From NCBI RefSeq assembly GCF_016908525.1, contig NZ_JAFBEB010000001.1:374501-438500 (forward strand): a stretch of 64,000 bases of DNA. The letters run 5' to 3'. The notes beneath the pieces are model-generated. The model was not told the origin of the DNA, searched no databases, and saw only the letters and a list, made by a program, of their open reading frames with translations. The position numbers were made by a program, and so were the translations under genes. How positions within the stretch are numbered: the stretch's first letter is position 1; each line of letters starts with the position of its first letter. Source of the DNA: Brevibacillus fulvus. Its GTDB lineage: Bacteria > Bacillota > Bacilli > Brevibacillales > Brevibacillaceae. This document shows positions 18,346 through 27,461 of this stretch, in pieces.

Positions 18346-19317
18346 ATGAAAAAATTTGCCAAATTTGCACTTGCGTCTACCATGATGTTGGCTGTGCTCG
18401 CAGGATGCTCAACGCAGTCCAGCCTGGAAAGCGGTTCCGCAAAACCAAGTGAGCAACCGGCTGCGAACAGCTCTGAAAACGCTGCCAACAGCGCTTCCGA
18501 CAAGGTGACGATCGGTTTGTCGATCTCCACACAAAACAACCCGTTCTTCGTTACGCTGAAAGAAGGGGCGGAGAAAGCGGCAAAAGAAGCAGGGGCAGAA
18601 CTGATTGTGGTTGATGCCCAGGACGATACGGCGAAGCAAATCAGCGGCGTCGAAGATTTGATCCAGAAAAAGGTCGATGTCATCTTGATCAACCCGACAG
18701 ACAGCGCCGCGATTGCCACTGCGGTTGAGTCTGCCAACCAAGCGAACATCCCGGTGATCACGGTCGACCGCGCAGCTGAAGGTGGACAAGTTGTTTCCCA
18801 CATTGCATCCGATAACGTAAAAGGCGGTCAAATGGCAGGAGAATATATCCTGAAAGCCTTGAATGGAAAAGGAAACATCGTGGAATTGCAAGGGATCGCC
18901 GGAACATCGGCAGCACGTGACCGCGGTCAAGGTTTCCATGCAGCGGTTGACGGCAAAGAGGGAATCAAAGTGGTTGCTTCCCAGCCAGCCGATTTTGACC
19001 GCGCCAAAGGGATGAACGTAATGGAAAACATCCTGCAAGGCAACCCGGACATTCAAGCTGTATTTGCACACAATGACGAAATGGCTTTGGGTGCTCTGCA
19101 AGCGTTGGAAGCAGCCGGCAAAAACATCCCGGTCGTTGGCTTTGACGCAACCGATGATGCGGTAAAAGCCGTTAACGATGGAAAAATGGCGGCAACGGTA
19201 GCGCAAAAACCGGAAGCGATTGGGGAAACGTCTGTTCAAACAGCGTTGAAAGTCGTGAAAGGCGAGAAAGTGGAAAGCTTCATCCCGGTTGACTTGGAAT
19301 TGGTCACCAAACAATAA
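18346..19317 (+). CDS. rbsB: Ribose-binding lipoprotein
   Basis: A 323-residue substrate-binding protein anchored to the outer face of the membrane by the lipobox LAVLAGCS (cysteine near 22). After a Ser/Ala/Glu-rich linker the periplasmic-binding fold begins at KVTIGLSISTQNNPFF, and ribose-contact regions (NPTDSAAIA, VDRAAEGG, FAHNDEMALGA, GFDATDD) match RbsB. It is the last operon gene, closed by a strong terminator. Confidence 0.96.
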   Translation: MKKFAKFALASTMMLAVLAGCSTQSSLESGSAKPSEQPAANSSENAANSASDKVTIGLSISTQNNPFFVTLKEGAEKAAKEAGAELIVVDAQDDTAKQISGVEDLIQKKVDVILINPTDSAAIATAVESANQANIPVITVDRAAEGGQVVSHIASDNVKGGQMAGEYILKALNGKGNIVELQGIAGTSAARDRGQGFHAAVDGKEGIKVVASQPADFDRAKGMNVMENILQGNPDIQAVFAHNDEMALGALQALEAAGKNIPVVGFDATDDAVKAVNDGKMAATVAQKPEAIGETSVQTALKVVKGEKVESFIPVDLELVTKQ

Positions 19318-19330
19318 GCAACCAGACGCC

Positions 19331-19362
19331 AAAAAAACCTGCTGCAGCCGCAGCAGGTTTTT
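19331..19362. terminator. Bidirectional terminator between rbsB and the SMR gene
   Basis: CCTGCTGC (19338-19345) pairs with GCAGCAGG (19350-19357) over a four-base loop, flanked by seven A residues on one side and five T residues on the other, so it can end transcripts from both convergent units. Confidence 0.92.
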
Positions 19363-19391
19363 GGCATATTTGAAGGCCAAGAGCGGGCCGC

Positions 19392-19748
19392 TTACTGGTC
19401 AGGCAAGGTGACTGCCTCATTCGCCGTGTTTCGATTGAGTAAAACCACACCGGCGATGATTAACAGCAAACCGAGCACGCCGGAGAGCGTGAGCTTTTCT
19501 TTCCAGACGGCGATCCCGATCACAGCGGTTACGGCCGTCCCGACTCCTGACCAAATCGCGTACGCAATGCTGAGCGGAATGTGCAGCAGGGATTGGGATA
19601 GAGCATAAAAGGCGATCCCAAAGCCGATCACCACCCCGATACTGGGGAACAGCTTGCTAAAGCCGCTCGATGCTTTCAGCATGGAAGTGGCAAACAGTTC
19701 TGTGGCGATCGCAACAGCTAGCCAGATGTAACCGATCATGCGCTTCAC
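19392..19748 (-). CDS. Small multidrug resistance (SMR) family exporter
   Basis: A 118-residue protein with four membrane helices. The essential glutamate lies in helix 1 (AIATELFATSMLK, near 17) and the family stretch YAIWSGVGTA in helix 3. SMR proteins act as dimers that exchange cationic drugs, polyamines or guanidinium for protons; the sequence alone does not tell which. It starts with GTG (ATG nine bases later is possible), nine bases after the upstream MocR regulator gene, so they form one operon and the regulator probably controls export. Confidence 0.9.
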   Translation of the reverse strand: MKRMIGYIWLAVAIATELFATSMLKASSGFSKLFPSIGVVIGFGIAFYALSQSLLHIPLSIAYAIWSGVGTAVTAVIGIAVWKEKLTLSGVLGLLLIIAGVVLLNRNTANEAVTLPDQ

Positions 19749-19757
19749 CTCACCTCC

Positions 19758-21269
19758 TTAGGGCACGTTGACTGACGATTCGCCAGATTTGTCATGAAGC
19801 AAGCTTTTCAATACCTCGCTGAACCGTTTGATTCCTTCATAGATTTGTTCCTGTTCGGCGCGCCCGAATGTGAAGCGAATGCAGTTTTTGTTTGAACCCA
19901 ACACCAGTCCCGGCACGTAGGCAACTCCCTGCTTGATGGATTGCTTCAGCAGTTTTTGTTCGTTTACTTCCCGGTTCAGCCGGCACCAAATATGGATGCC
20001 TCCCGCAGGTTCCACAAATTCGACCTCGGTGGGCAGCAGGTCATGCAGCGCGAAGGTGATCAAATCTTTTTTTCGGCCTAAGCTGTGGCGAAGTGCCTGA
20101 AGATGCTGAACAAAAGAATCCGAACCTAAAAATTTGCTGGCCAGCCATTGGGGGAAAACACTATGTCCGAAATCGATAATCTGCTTGGCGTCTGCCAGCC
20201 TCTCCATCACCGCTTGCGGTCCAATAATCCAACCGATGCGCAGGCCGGATGCGACAATTTTTGTTAGTGAACTGACATACAGCACGTTGGCCATCGGGTC
20301 CAACGATTTTAACGTAGGCGGCGGTTCTCCATCAAACGCTGTCAGACTGTAGGGATCATCCTCGACGATGGGAATACCCAAACGGACGGACAGTTCCAGC
20401 AATCTTTTTTTGCGGGCAAGCGACAGCACGGTGCCGGTTGGATTTTGATAATTCGGGTTTACAAAGATCAGTTTGATCCGATGTTTGCGATGAAGTTCCA
20501 GCACGTCGTCGGGATCAATTCCGTCTCCACCTACCGGCAGAGAAAAAACGCGTACCCCGGCCGAATGAAACAGCGGAAGCGAGTAGAAATAAGACGGGTC
20601 TTCCACGGCAACGGCATCGCCCGGTTTCAACAGACATTGCACAATCAAATGAAGCGCTTGCTGAGCGCCTGAAGTGATCAGGATGGAGGAAGCGGTGCTG
20701 TCGATGCCTCTCCATTTTTTCATATGGTGCACAAGCGTCTGCCTCAATTCCAGATTGCCTTGCGGGTGGCCATACCCTAAATGATAGTCGAACGGTTGTT
20801 GGGCCATGATCGTTTGAAAGGCATTGGCAGGGAACAAGTCTGGCGATAGTTCGCCGCTGGCCATGTCGATCAATTCGTGGTCCAACGTTTCCTTGCGAAT
20901 TTTCCGGATCAACGGGTAATTAGGCAAAAATGAACCTGCTTCAACCAGGTGACCCCAATTCGGCACTCGCTGCTGGGGGAACCTCCCATGAACGGACGAT
21001 ACTTGGGTGCCGCTTCCTTGAATCCGCTCGATGATACCGGATGCGCGCAGTTCTTCAAATGCGGAAACAACCGTGCTTCTGTTGACTTGCCATTTCTTGG
21101 CCAGTTCTCTCTCCGAAGGCAAAAAACTGCCCGGCGGAAATTCTCCTTTGATGATGCATTCTTCCAAATAAGCGGCGATTTGTTTGTAAAGCGGAACGCC
21201 TGATCCACGTTTTGGCTTCCATTCCATTGTGCCAGTCACAGCCTTTGGTCTAGTGGTGAAATACTCCAT
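19758..21269 (-). CDS. MocR-type GntR regulator with aminotransferase domain
   Basis: A 503-residue transcription factor. Residues about 20-95 form a GntR winged helix (PLYKQIAAYLEECI, LPSERELAKKWQVNRSTVVSAFEEL); residues 130-490 form a fold-type I PLP-binding aminotransferase domain, with the NPNYQNPTG and SSLTKIVASGLRIGW (PLP lysine) motifs. Such proteins sense amino compounds or PLP and seldom catalyse. The first ATG at 21269 lacks a clear ribosome site; MEWKPKR at 21227 is an alternative. Neighbouring SMR gene suggests control of an amine exporter. Confidence 0.9.
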   Translation of the reverse strand: MEYFTTRPKAVTGTMEWKPKRGSGVPLYKQIAAYLEECIIKGEFPPGSFLPSERELAKKWQVNRSTVVSAFEELRASGIIERIQGSGTQVSSVHGRFPQQRVPNWGHLVEAGSFLPNYPLIRKIRKETLDHELIDMASGELSPDLFPANAFQTIMAQQPFDYHLGYGHPQGNLELRQTLVHHMKKWRGIDSTASSILITSGAQQALHLIVQCLLKPGDAVAVEDPSYFYSLPLFHSAGVRVFSLPVGGDGIDPDDVLELHRKHRIKLIFVNPNYQNPTGTVLSLARKKRLLELSVRLGIPIVEDDPYSLTAFDGEPPPTLKSLDPMANVLYVSSLTKIVASGLRIGWIIGPQAVMERLADAKQIIDFGHSVFPQWLASKFLGSDSFVQHLQALRHSLGRKKDLITFALHDLLPTEVEFVEPAGGIHIWCRLNREVNEQKLLKQSIKQGVAYVPGLVLGSNKNCIRFTFGRAEQEQIYEGIKRFSEVLKSLLHDKSGESSVNVP

Positions 21270-21501
21270 TCGTTTATTGTAGCGCAGTCGCGGATAGGAG
21301 AAAAGGCAGAGAACAGAAAGGAATGTAAAAAAACAGACAAATACCGAATCAATTGTTACAGCCAGCCGGTCAACATGGTATGCTGATAGAGGCGTATTTT
21401 TGCAGAAAAGTGGACGGCATTTTTTCTGGCAAAGTGGATGTTTTTTGCTGCCTGCCGTGCATAATAGAATGGAATTGTAGCAAGTAAAGGGGGAACCATC
21501 T

Positions 21502-21696
21502 ATGTCAACTGCTCCATATATCGTTATTTTCGCGATCCTATGCTTGATTGGACTGGTAGGGACATTGTGGATTGGACGAAATCCGGTAGAAGCGGATTAC
21601 GGCAAGAAAACGAAAAAGCGTTACACCAATATGATGATTATATATGCGCTTGCAGCAATCATTTCACTGCTTACCTTGTTATATTTTGTTTTGTAA
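21502..21696 (+). CDS. Small membrane protein of unknown function, 64 residues
   Basis: Two hydrophobic helices (about 5-24 and 44-63) flank a charged loop RNPVEADYGKKTKKRYT. AAAGGGGGA sits at the right distance before the ATG. No family recognised. It is followed after 33 bases by an even smaller membrane-peptide gene, with a common terminator, suggesting a two-gene unit. Confidence 0.7.
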   Translation: MSTAPYIVIFAILCLIGLVGTLWIGRNPVEADYGKKTKKRYTNMMIIYALAAIISLLTLLYFVL

Positions 21697-21729
21697 TCAC
21701 GGCTCCATCTTGAGAAAAGAGGGACAATT

Positions 21730-21828
21730 ATGGCAATCTGGATATTGATCATCGGTGTACATTTGGCAACGGTCGTGTTTGGCTTGTCCATTTGGATTTT
21801 TTACAAGAAATATAAAGACTTGTTGTGA
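21730..21828 (+). CDS. Tiny membrane peptide, 32 residues
   Basis: ATG 21730 to TGA 21826-21828 encodes a peptide with a single hydrophobic helix (AIWILIIGVHLATVVFGLSI) and a basic tail WIFYKKYKDLL, predicted to span the membrane with the tail inside. AGAGGG lies nine bases upstream of the ATG. It lies between the 64-residue gene and their shared terminator. Such one-helix peptides often serve as accessory subunits of membrane complexes; the partner here is unknown. Confidence 0.55.
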   Translation: MAIWILIIGVHLATVVFGLSIWIFYKKYKDLL

Positions 21829-21851
21829 TAGATTTGTGAAAAAAACCTTGC

Positions 21852-21905
21852 AACCCCTCATTCGGGCATCGTCAGAGAAAAGACGAATGCTTCGAGTGGG
21901 GGGTT
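21852..21905 (+). terminator. Long hairpin ending the small-membrane-protein unit
   Basis: AACCCCTCATTCG (21852-21864) pairs with CGAGTGGGGGGTT (21893-21905) with two G-U pairs, and the loop holds a further partial stem GCATCGTC/GACGAATGC. A T-run is short, so termination is probable rather than certain. Confidence 0.7.
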
Positions 21906-22102
21906 TGCTATTTTCGGCAATCGCGACCTTTCTACTATCTGTTATTTTGAAGATTGGGAATGTATAGAAAAATTTGGTATTTAATACTCACGCTAAATGG
22001 ATGGAAACAATTTAAGATAATGGGTATAAATAGCAAGGTGTTTGTCAGAGCCTAAAAAGAAGATAAGAGTGGAGAAACCGCATAAAACGTGGGAGGTGGG
22101 CT

Positions 22103-23365
22103 ATGTTGCGAAGCAAACGTTGGCGGAACGGTGCCGTTTCGCTGCTGTTGTTGGCGGTCTTGTTTTGTTGGCTGGGAACGGTGCAAGCGGCCAACACGGC
22201 AAGCGAAAAAAAACCGCGAGTTAAAACAGGCATCGAGATTTTGCTGGAACATCCGGAAATACTGGATGGGAAAAAGGTGGGCCTGCTCACCAATCCAACG
22301 GGAGTGACGTCCCGCTTAACGCATGATGTCGATGCGCTTTTAGCCAAAAAAGTGAATTTGGTAGCCGTCTACGGTCCGGAACACGGGATTCGCGGGACCG
22401 AGCAGGCTGGTTCTGCCCCTGGAACGTATGAAGATCCAAAAACGGGGCTGCCTTTTTACAACTTGTACGGCAAAACTCCGCAACAAATCGCTCCGATGTT
22501 TGCCGAAGCGGATGTCATTCTGTTTGATATCCAGGATGTTGGCGCTCGCTTTTACACCTATATTTCCACGATGGCTTATGCAATGGAAGCGGCAGCCTTG
22601 GCGGATAAACCATTTCTTGTCCTGGATCGGCCCAACCCGCTGGGGGGAGAGCAAGTGGAAGGACCGGTACTCGATCCTCGTTTTCAATCGTTTGTCGGTG
22701 TCTTTCCGATTCCCGTTCGCCATGGAATGACCGTAGGAGAATTGGCGTTGTTGTTCAATGAGCAATATGTACCAAACGAGATTGGGCGAAAAGCATCATT
22801 GCAAGTTATCCAGATGCAAGGCTGGAAACGGGACACCGCATATGAAGAAACCGGTTTGCCTTGGGTTATGCCGTCACCCAATATGCCCACAGTGGACACG
22901 GCGATGGTCTATCCGGGGATGTGTCTGTTTGAAGGAACCAATCTGTCGGAAGGCCGGGGAACGACACGGCCGTTTGAACTGATCGGAGCGCCTTATCTCA
23001 AAGGCTGGGAGCTTGCCGAACGGCTGAACGAGCGCCGCTTGCCCGGGGTGCAATTTCGGGAAGCTTATTTCTCGCCCACCTTTTCGAAGTATCAGGGGGA
23101 GAATGTCGGCGGTATCCAGATCTATGTGACGGACCGCAAAGCTTTTCAGCCTGTGCGCACTTCACTGGAGATCATCTCGGCGGTAAAAGCGATGTCTCCT
23201 CAATTTGCTTGGCGCAGTGACCACTATATCGACAAATTGCTCGGGACAGACCAAATCCGGCAGGCGATCGATCACGGAGCAACGGTTGAACGAATCATTG
23301 CCGCCTGGCAGCCGGAACTGAACAAATTCAAGGAATTGCGGCAACGCTATTTGCTTTATAAATAA
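22103..23365 (+). CDS. namZ: Exo-beta-N-acetylmuramidase NamZ (DUF1343)
   Basis: A 420-residue secreted glycosidase that releases terminal MurNAc from peptidoglycan fragments. A signal peptide covers about residues 1-30 (LLLLAVLFCWLGTVQAA). The catalytic fold carries the family motifs GLLTNPTGV, VYGPEHGIRGTEQAG (glutamate and histidine of the active site), FDIQDVGARFYTY and RPNPLGG. B. subtilis YbbC is the prototype. The gene opens a three-gene operon with an AmiE-like hydrolase (17 bases downstream) and NagZ, reproducing the wall-sugar recovery module of B. subtilis. Confidence 0.93.
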   Translation: MLRSKRWRNGAVSLLLLAVLFCWLGTVQAANTASEKKPRVKTGIEILLEHPEILDGKKVGLLTNPTGVTSRLTHDVDALLAKKVNLVAVYGPEHGIRGTEQAGSAPGTYEDPKTGLPFYNLYGKTPQQIAPMFAEADVILFDIQDVGARFYTYISTMAYAMEAAALADKPFLVLDRPNPLGGEQVEGPVLDPRFQSFVGVFPIPVRHGMTVGELALLFNEQYVPNEIGRKASLQVIQMQGWKRDTAYEETGLPWVMPSPNMPTVDTAMVYPGMCLFEGTNLSEGRGTTRPFELIGAPYLKGWELAERLNERRLPGVQFREAYFSPTFSKYQGENVGGIQIYVTDRKAFQPVRTSLEIISAVKAMSPQFAWRSDHYIDKLLGTDQIRQAIDHGATVERIIAAWQPELNKFKELRQRYLLYK

Positions 23366-23382
23366 ACAGGGGAGAGATGGTT

Positions 23383-25098
23383 GTGAAGAAAAAAAAGACC
23401 CTGCTTGTATTAAGTGCCGTCTTGAGCTTCAGCCTGCTTCGTCCGCCTGTATCGGCCGAACCGACCGGGCAGGAACCCGTCCAAACCGGGCAGGAGCAAA
23501 CCGTCCAAGCGGGAACAAACAAGAAAGCGAAACCGGTCAAAAACCCTTTGCGTCACTCTTGGGATCAGCCAGGGCATTCTTCATCCGTTTTGCATCCAGG
23601 CGCCCATGCGGCAGCAGGAATGACAGCCGAACCGCTGGCGCAAATCGATCGATTGATCGAAGCGGAGATTGCGAAGAAGACGATGCCGGGCGCAGTTGTC
23701 CTGATCGCCCGCCGGGGAGTGATTGTCAAAGAACAGGCTTACGGTTACGCGGCCCGCTATACCGATGACCAGTTTGGTCTCATGGATGAACCGATACCGA
23801 TGAAGCCGGACACGATTTTTGACTTGGCTTCCATCAGCAAATTGTTTACGGCTACCGCCATCATGCAGTTGTATGACCAAGGAAAGCTCAAACTCGACGA
23901 TCCGGTGGCCAAGTATATCCCTGAATTTGCGGCAAACGGCAAGGAGCGGGTCACCATTCGTCAACTGCTGGTGCATACCTCCGGCTTTGAACCTTCCATC
24001 AAAGACTTGTATTTGCAAGGTACCAGTCGTGAAGACCGACTGCAGATTGTCTTTGCCCATCCGCTGCAAAGCGAACCGGGAACACAATACGTTTACAGCG
24101 ATTTGAACCTGATCGTCTTGGGAGCATTGGTTGAGCGCATAAGCGGGCAGCGTCTGGACCAGTATGTCGAGCAGCAGATTGTCGAACCGCTGGGGATGTC
24201 CGACACGATGTACAATCCGCCCGAGCGCTTGAAGAAGCGAATTGCGGCCACCGAGTCACAGCCGTGGACGAACCGGCCGATGGTCTGGGGGCAGGTCCAT
24301 GACGAAAAAGCTTGGTCGCTTGATGGAGTGGCCGGTCATGCCGGCGTGTTCAGCACCGCCCGGGATTTGGCCGTCTTTGCCCAAATGATGCTGAATAAAG
24401 GCACGTACAAAGGCCAACAGATTTTGTCCAAACAATCGGTCAAATTGATGATGGAAAACCAACTACCGCAATTTCCCGGTGATGATCACGGGCTAGGCTG
24501 GGAGTTGAACCAGGGCTGGTACATGGATGCGCTGGGGGACGCCTTTTCCATGGGGCATACCGGCTACACCGGAACGTCGATTGTCGTGAGTCCCAATAAT
24601 GAAACCATTTGTATTTTGCTGACCAACCGCGTACATCCTACCCGCGAGACTGTGTCGACCAATCCGGTGCGCAGAACTGTGGCAAGGCAGGCGGCACTGG
24701 CTATTCCTGTTGCCAACCCGTGGAAAGACAAACGCTGGTTTGCCGGCAGCGGCGATCAGCTGCAAACGACATTGACGGCAGAGATCAAATTGCCAGAGGG
24801 AGGGACACTTTCCGCCGACGTCTGGTACCGGATCGAAAATGAGCGGGACTACGGTTATGTTGAAGCAACGACGGACGGACAAAACTGGCAGTCCATCGGA
24901 GCAGGGATGACCGGGGAGAGCGACTGGCAGCAGCTTTCCTGGAAAATTCCGGCAGGAACCAAAAAGCTGCGGTTCCGTTATGCGACAGACGAATCGGTAA
25001 ACGGACGTGGCTGGTATCTTCACAATCCGCAAATTTTCGGGCAGAATGGTCAGCCGCTCAAGGCAAACTGGATTGCGGACGGCTGGACCCAAGAATAA
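23383..25098 (+). CDS. Secreted serine hydrolase of the beta-lactamase family, AmiE/YbbE-like
   Basis: A 571-residue exported protein. Signal peptide about 1-26, then a low-complexity Gln/Thr linker. The serine beta-lactamase/penicillin-binding fold holds the SxxK motif SISK (S150, K153), the YxN-like YSDLN (Y238) and HTG in SMGHTGYTG. In B. subtilis the matching operon gene is the N-acetylmuramoyl-L-alanine amidase AmiE, which strips stem peptides from MurNAc. The last 130 residues form a separate beta-rich domain (ADVWYRIENERDYGYVEA, SWKIPAGTKKLRFRY) similar to those in M6 peptidases, perhaps for surface binding. GTG 23383 is preferred to ATG 23377, which is too close to GGGGAG. Confidence 0.85.
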   Translation: MKKKKTLLVLSAVLSFSLLRPPVSAEPTGQEPVQTGQEQTVQAGTNKKAKPVKNPLRHSWDQPGHSSSVLHPGAHAAAGMTAEPLAQIDRLIEAEIAKKTMPGAVVLIARRGVIVKEQAYGYAARYTDDQFGLMDEPIPMKPDTIFDLASISKLFTATAIMQLYDQGKLKLDDPVAKYIPEFAANGKERVTIRQLLVHTSGFEPSIKDLYLQGTSREDRLQIVFAHPLQSEPGTQYVYSDLNLIVLGALVERISGQRLDQYVEQQIVEPLGMSDTMYNPPERLKKRIAATESQPWTNRPMVWGQVHDEKAWSLDGVAGHAGVFSTARDLAVFAQMMLNKGTYKGQQILSKQSVKLMMENQLPQFPGDDHGLGWELNQGWYMDALGDAFSMGHTGYTGTSIVVSPNNETICILLTNRVHPTRETVSTNPVRRTVARQAALAIPVANPWKDKRWFAGSGDQLQTTLTAEIKLPEGGTLSADVWYRIENERDYGYVEATTDGQNWQSIGAGMTGESDWQQLSWKIPAGTKKLRFRYATDESVNGRGWYLHNPQIFGQNGQPLKANWIADGWTQE

Positions 25099-25134
25099 AC
25101 AAAGCGGGAAACATCCGTGAAGGAGGAAATGCCC

Positions 25135-27237
25135 ATGACCCATTTGTTCAATGGGAAACGTTTGATGATCGTAGCGTTGCTCTTGACTTTTTGGCTGTCG
25201 CAGACCAGTTTTTTCACTCCCTTTGCGGCAAAAGCGGCCGATCAGTCGCCGGTCGTTGATCTCGTCATCCAGATGAACTTGCCGGAAGTGGAAGCGGCAG
25301 TAGAGGGAGAAACTTTGCAATTGGTCGCGCTGCATGTATTTGCCGACGGGCATTTTGCCAAGGTGAACCGTTCTTTGCAATGGAGTTCGTCCAACAAAAA
25401 TGTGGCAACAGTGGATAATCAAGGATTCGTTCGCCTGCTGAACCACAATGGCAGAACGTTTATCCAGGTGACGGATGGACAATTCGCCGATCGCATTGCC
25501 ATCGATTATAACCGGGGCTCGCAACCGGCCGCCAAAGTGGTCAAGGAAATTGGCGAACGATACCAACTGATCAGCAAAGCGATTTCCGGGATGACATTGG
25601 AAGAAAAAATCGGTCAGCTGCTGATGCCGGATTTCCGGAAGTATGAGGGGAAAGATGTGACGACGATGCTTCCGCAAATCGCAAAACAGATTCAAAAGTA
25701 CCATGTAGGCGGCGTGATTTTGTTCCGGGAGAATGTGGTCAATACCGAACAAACCGTACGGCTGGTCAACGACTATCAACAAGCGGCGGAGAAGTATGGC
25801 TTGCTGATCAGCATTGACCAGGAAGGAGGGATCGTCACCCGCTTGCAGGAAGGGACTGACCTGCCGGGCAACATGGCGATCGGGGCAACGAGATCGGTTG
25901 AATTGGCTCGCGCCGCCGGCGATGTCATTGGGCAAGAGCTGGCCGCACTTGGCATTAATACCGATTTCGCGCCTGATCTCGATGTGAACAACAATCCGGA
26001 TAACCCTGTGATCGGCGTCCGCTCGTTTGCCAGTGACCCGCAGCTGGTGGCTGAGTTGGGAATCGCCTATGTGCAAGGACTGCAGCAAAACGGCATCGCA
26101 GCGACGGCGAAGCATTTCCCGGGCCATGGCGACACAGCGGTCGATTCCCATTTGGGACTGCCGGAAGTACCCCATGATATGGACCGCCTGCTGCAAATAG
26201 AGCTGTATCCGTTCAAGCAAGCAATCGAGCAGGGAGTCGACGCGATTATGACTGCCCATGTCACCTTCCCCAAAATCGACGATACCAAAGTTGTTTCGCA
26301 AAAAGACGGCACGCTGATCGCGCTGCCGGCTACGCTTTCGCCAAAGGTGATTACAGGATTGATCCGGGATCAATTGGGCTTCGACGGAGTGGTGTCTACC
26401 GATGCCATGAATATGCAGGCGATTGCCGACCATTTTGGACCTGTTGACGCCGCCGTTCGAGCGGTCAAGGCGGGGGTGGACATTATCCTGATGCCGGTTG
26501 GTTTGGCGGAAGTAAGCGAAGGGCTTAAACAGGCGGTCAACAACGGGGAGATCAGTGAACAACGCATTGAGCAGTCGGTGCGTCGTATTTTGACACTGAA
26601 AGTCAAGCGGGGGATTTTCAAAACCGAACAGCCGAGCGATCTAGCGCAAATGATCCAAACAGCCAAGCAAATCGTCGGTTCGCCGGAACATCGGGCCACC
26701 GAGGCGGAAATCGCCGGTCAATCGATTACGTTGGTGAAAAACGAGCAAATCTTGCCGTTGGCGCCGAATCAAAACCGGAATCTGCTCGTCGTTGGCAGTT
26801 CTTATGTAAACAATCTGGCGGCGGCAATCAAGAGATATAATCCGCGTACTGCCGTTGCGGATGTCAGCGAAGGCAAATGGACAGACGAGCTGAAGAACAA
26901 GCTTGCGGCTGCCGATGCCGTTATCATTGGTTCTTACAGCGCCACAGCGGCCGATCGTTCGCCCACACATCCGGTGATGGCTCTGTACCGGCAATTGCTG
27001 CAATCGACTGACAAACCGGTCATTGTTGTGGCGATTCGCAATCCGTACGACATCAGCGCGCTAACAGAAGCTGATGCTTACCTGGCGCAGTACGGTTTTC
27101 GCGAAGCCAGCTTTAAGGCCGCCGCCGCTGTCCTGTTTGGCGAAACCAAACCGACGGGCAAACTGCCGGTGGCGATTCCGGGGCTGGACGGGAAATTGTT
27201 GTACCCATTTGGCTTTGGGTTGGAGTATGGTCAATAG
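25135..27237 (+). CDS. nagZ: Secreted beta-N-acetylglucosaminidase NagZ, GH3 family
   Basis: A 700-residue exported enzyme that removes GlcNAc from muropeptides. Signal peptide about 1-35 (MIVALLLTFWL...AKAA). Residues 40-125 look like a bacterial Ig-like (BIG2) domain (LQWSSSNKNVATVDNQGFV). The GH3 domain follows with the NagZ-specific His/Asp acid-base loop KHFPGHGDTAVDSH (near 325) and the nucleophile D423 in GVVSTDAMNM. A C-terminal Rossmann-like domain completes it. ATG 25135 is chosen since AAGGAGG lies eight bases before it. Third gene of the operon; terminator follows. Confidence 0.94.
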   Translation: MTHLFNGKRLMIVALLLTFWLSQTSFFTPFAAKAADQSPVVDLVIQMNLPEVEAAVEGETLQLVALHVFADGHFAKVNRSLQWSSSNKNVATVDNQGFVRLLNHNGRTFIQVTDGQFADRIAIDYNRGSQPAAKVVKEIGERYQLISKAISGMTLEEKIGQLLMPDFRKYEGKDVTTMLPQIAKQIQKYHVGGVILFRENVVNTEQTVRLVNDYQQAAEKYGLLISIDQEGGIVTRLQEGTDLPGNMAIGATRSVELARAAGDVIGQELAALGINTDFAPDLDVNNNPDNPVIGVRSFASDPQLVAELGIAYVQGLQQNGIAATAKHFPGHGDTAVDSHLGLPEVPHDMDRLLQIELYPFKQAIEQGVDAIMTAHVTFPKIDDTKVVSQKDGTLIALPATLSPKVITGLIRDQLGFDGVVSTDAMNMQAIADHFGPVDAAVRAVKAGVDIILMPVGLAEVSEGLKQAVNNGEISEQRIEQSVRRILTLKVKRGIFKTEQPSDLAQMIQTAKQIVGSPEHRATEAEIAGQSITLVKNEQILPLAPNQNRNLLVVGSSYVNNLAAAIKRYNPRTAVADVSEGKWTDELKNKLAAADAVIIGSYSATAADRSPTHPVMALYRQLLQSTDKPVIVVAIRNPYDISALTEADAYLAQYGFREASFKAAAAVLFGETKPTGKLPVAIPGLDGKLLYPFGFGLEYGQ

Positions 27238-27252
27238 CAAGTGGCAATCCGG

Positions 27253-27282
27253 ACAGGGGATGAAAAAATCCCCTGTTTTTTT
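27253..27282 (+). terminator. Terminator of the namZ-amiE-nagZ operon
   Basis: ACAGGGGAT (27253-27261) pairs with ATCCCCTGT (27268-27276), followed by six T residues. Confidence 0.93.
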
Positions 27283-27461
27283 GCGCAAAATATGTCCGCT
27301 CCATATGGACATTGGGCAAGAAAAATGATAATCTTACAGCAGGTAAACCTTATTATATAGCGTTTTTAACTGGAATCATTTTGTCTACTCAGGAAAGACA
27401 TCTGTTGGCGAGGAATGGATAATTCAGGAAAACTTTGAAAGCTGAAGTGGAGGAATGGACA

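Noticed and set aside
21301-21320. AAAAGGCAGAGAACAG, resembling one arm of the 63264 inverted repeat
   Set aside because: The similarity covers only the first 12 bases and no partner arm is nearby.
24493-26562. Very long minus-strand frame of 689 codons
   Set aside because: It is antisense to the AmiE-like and NagZ genes, which have complete domains and ribosome sites; its product has no recognisable fold and is rich in Arg, His and Gln.
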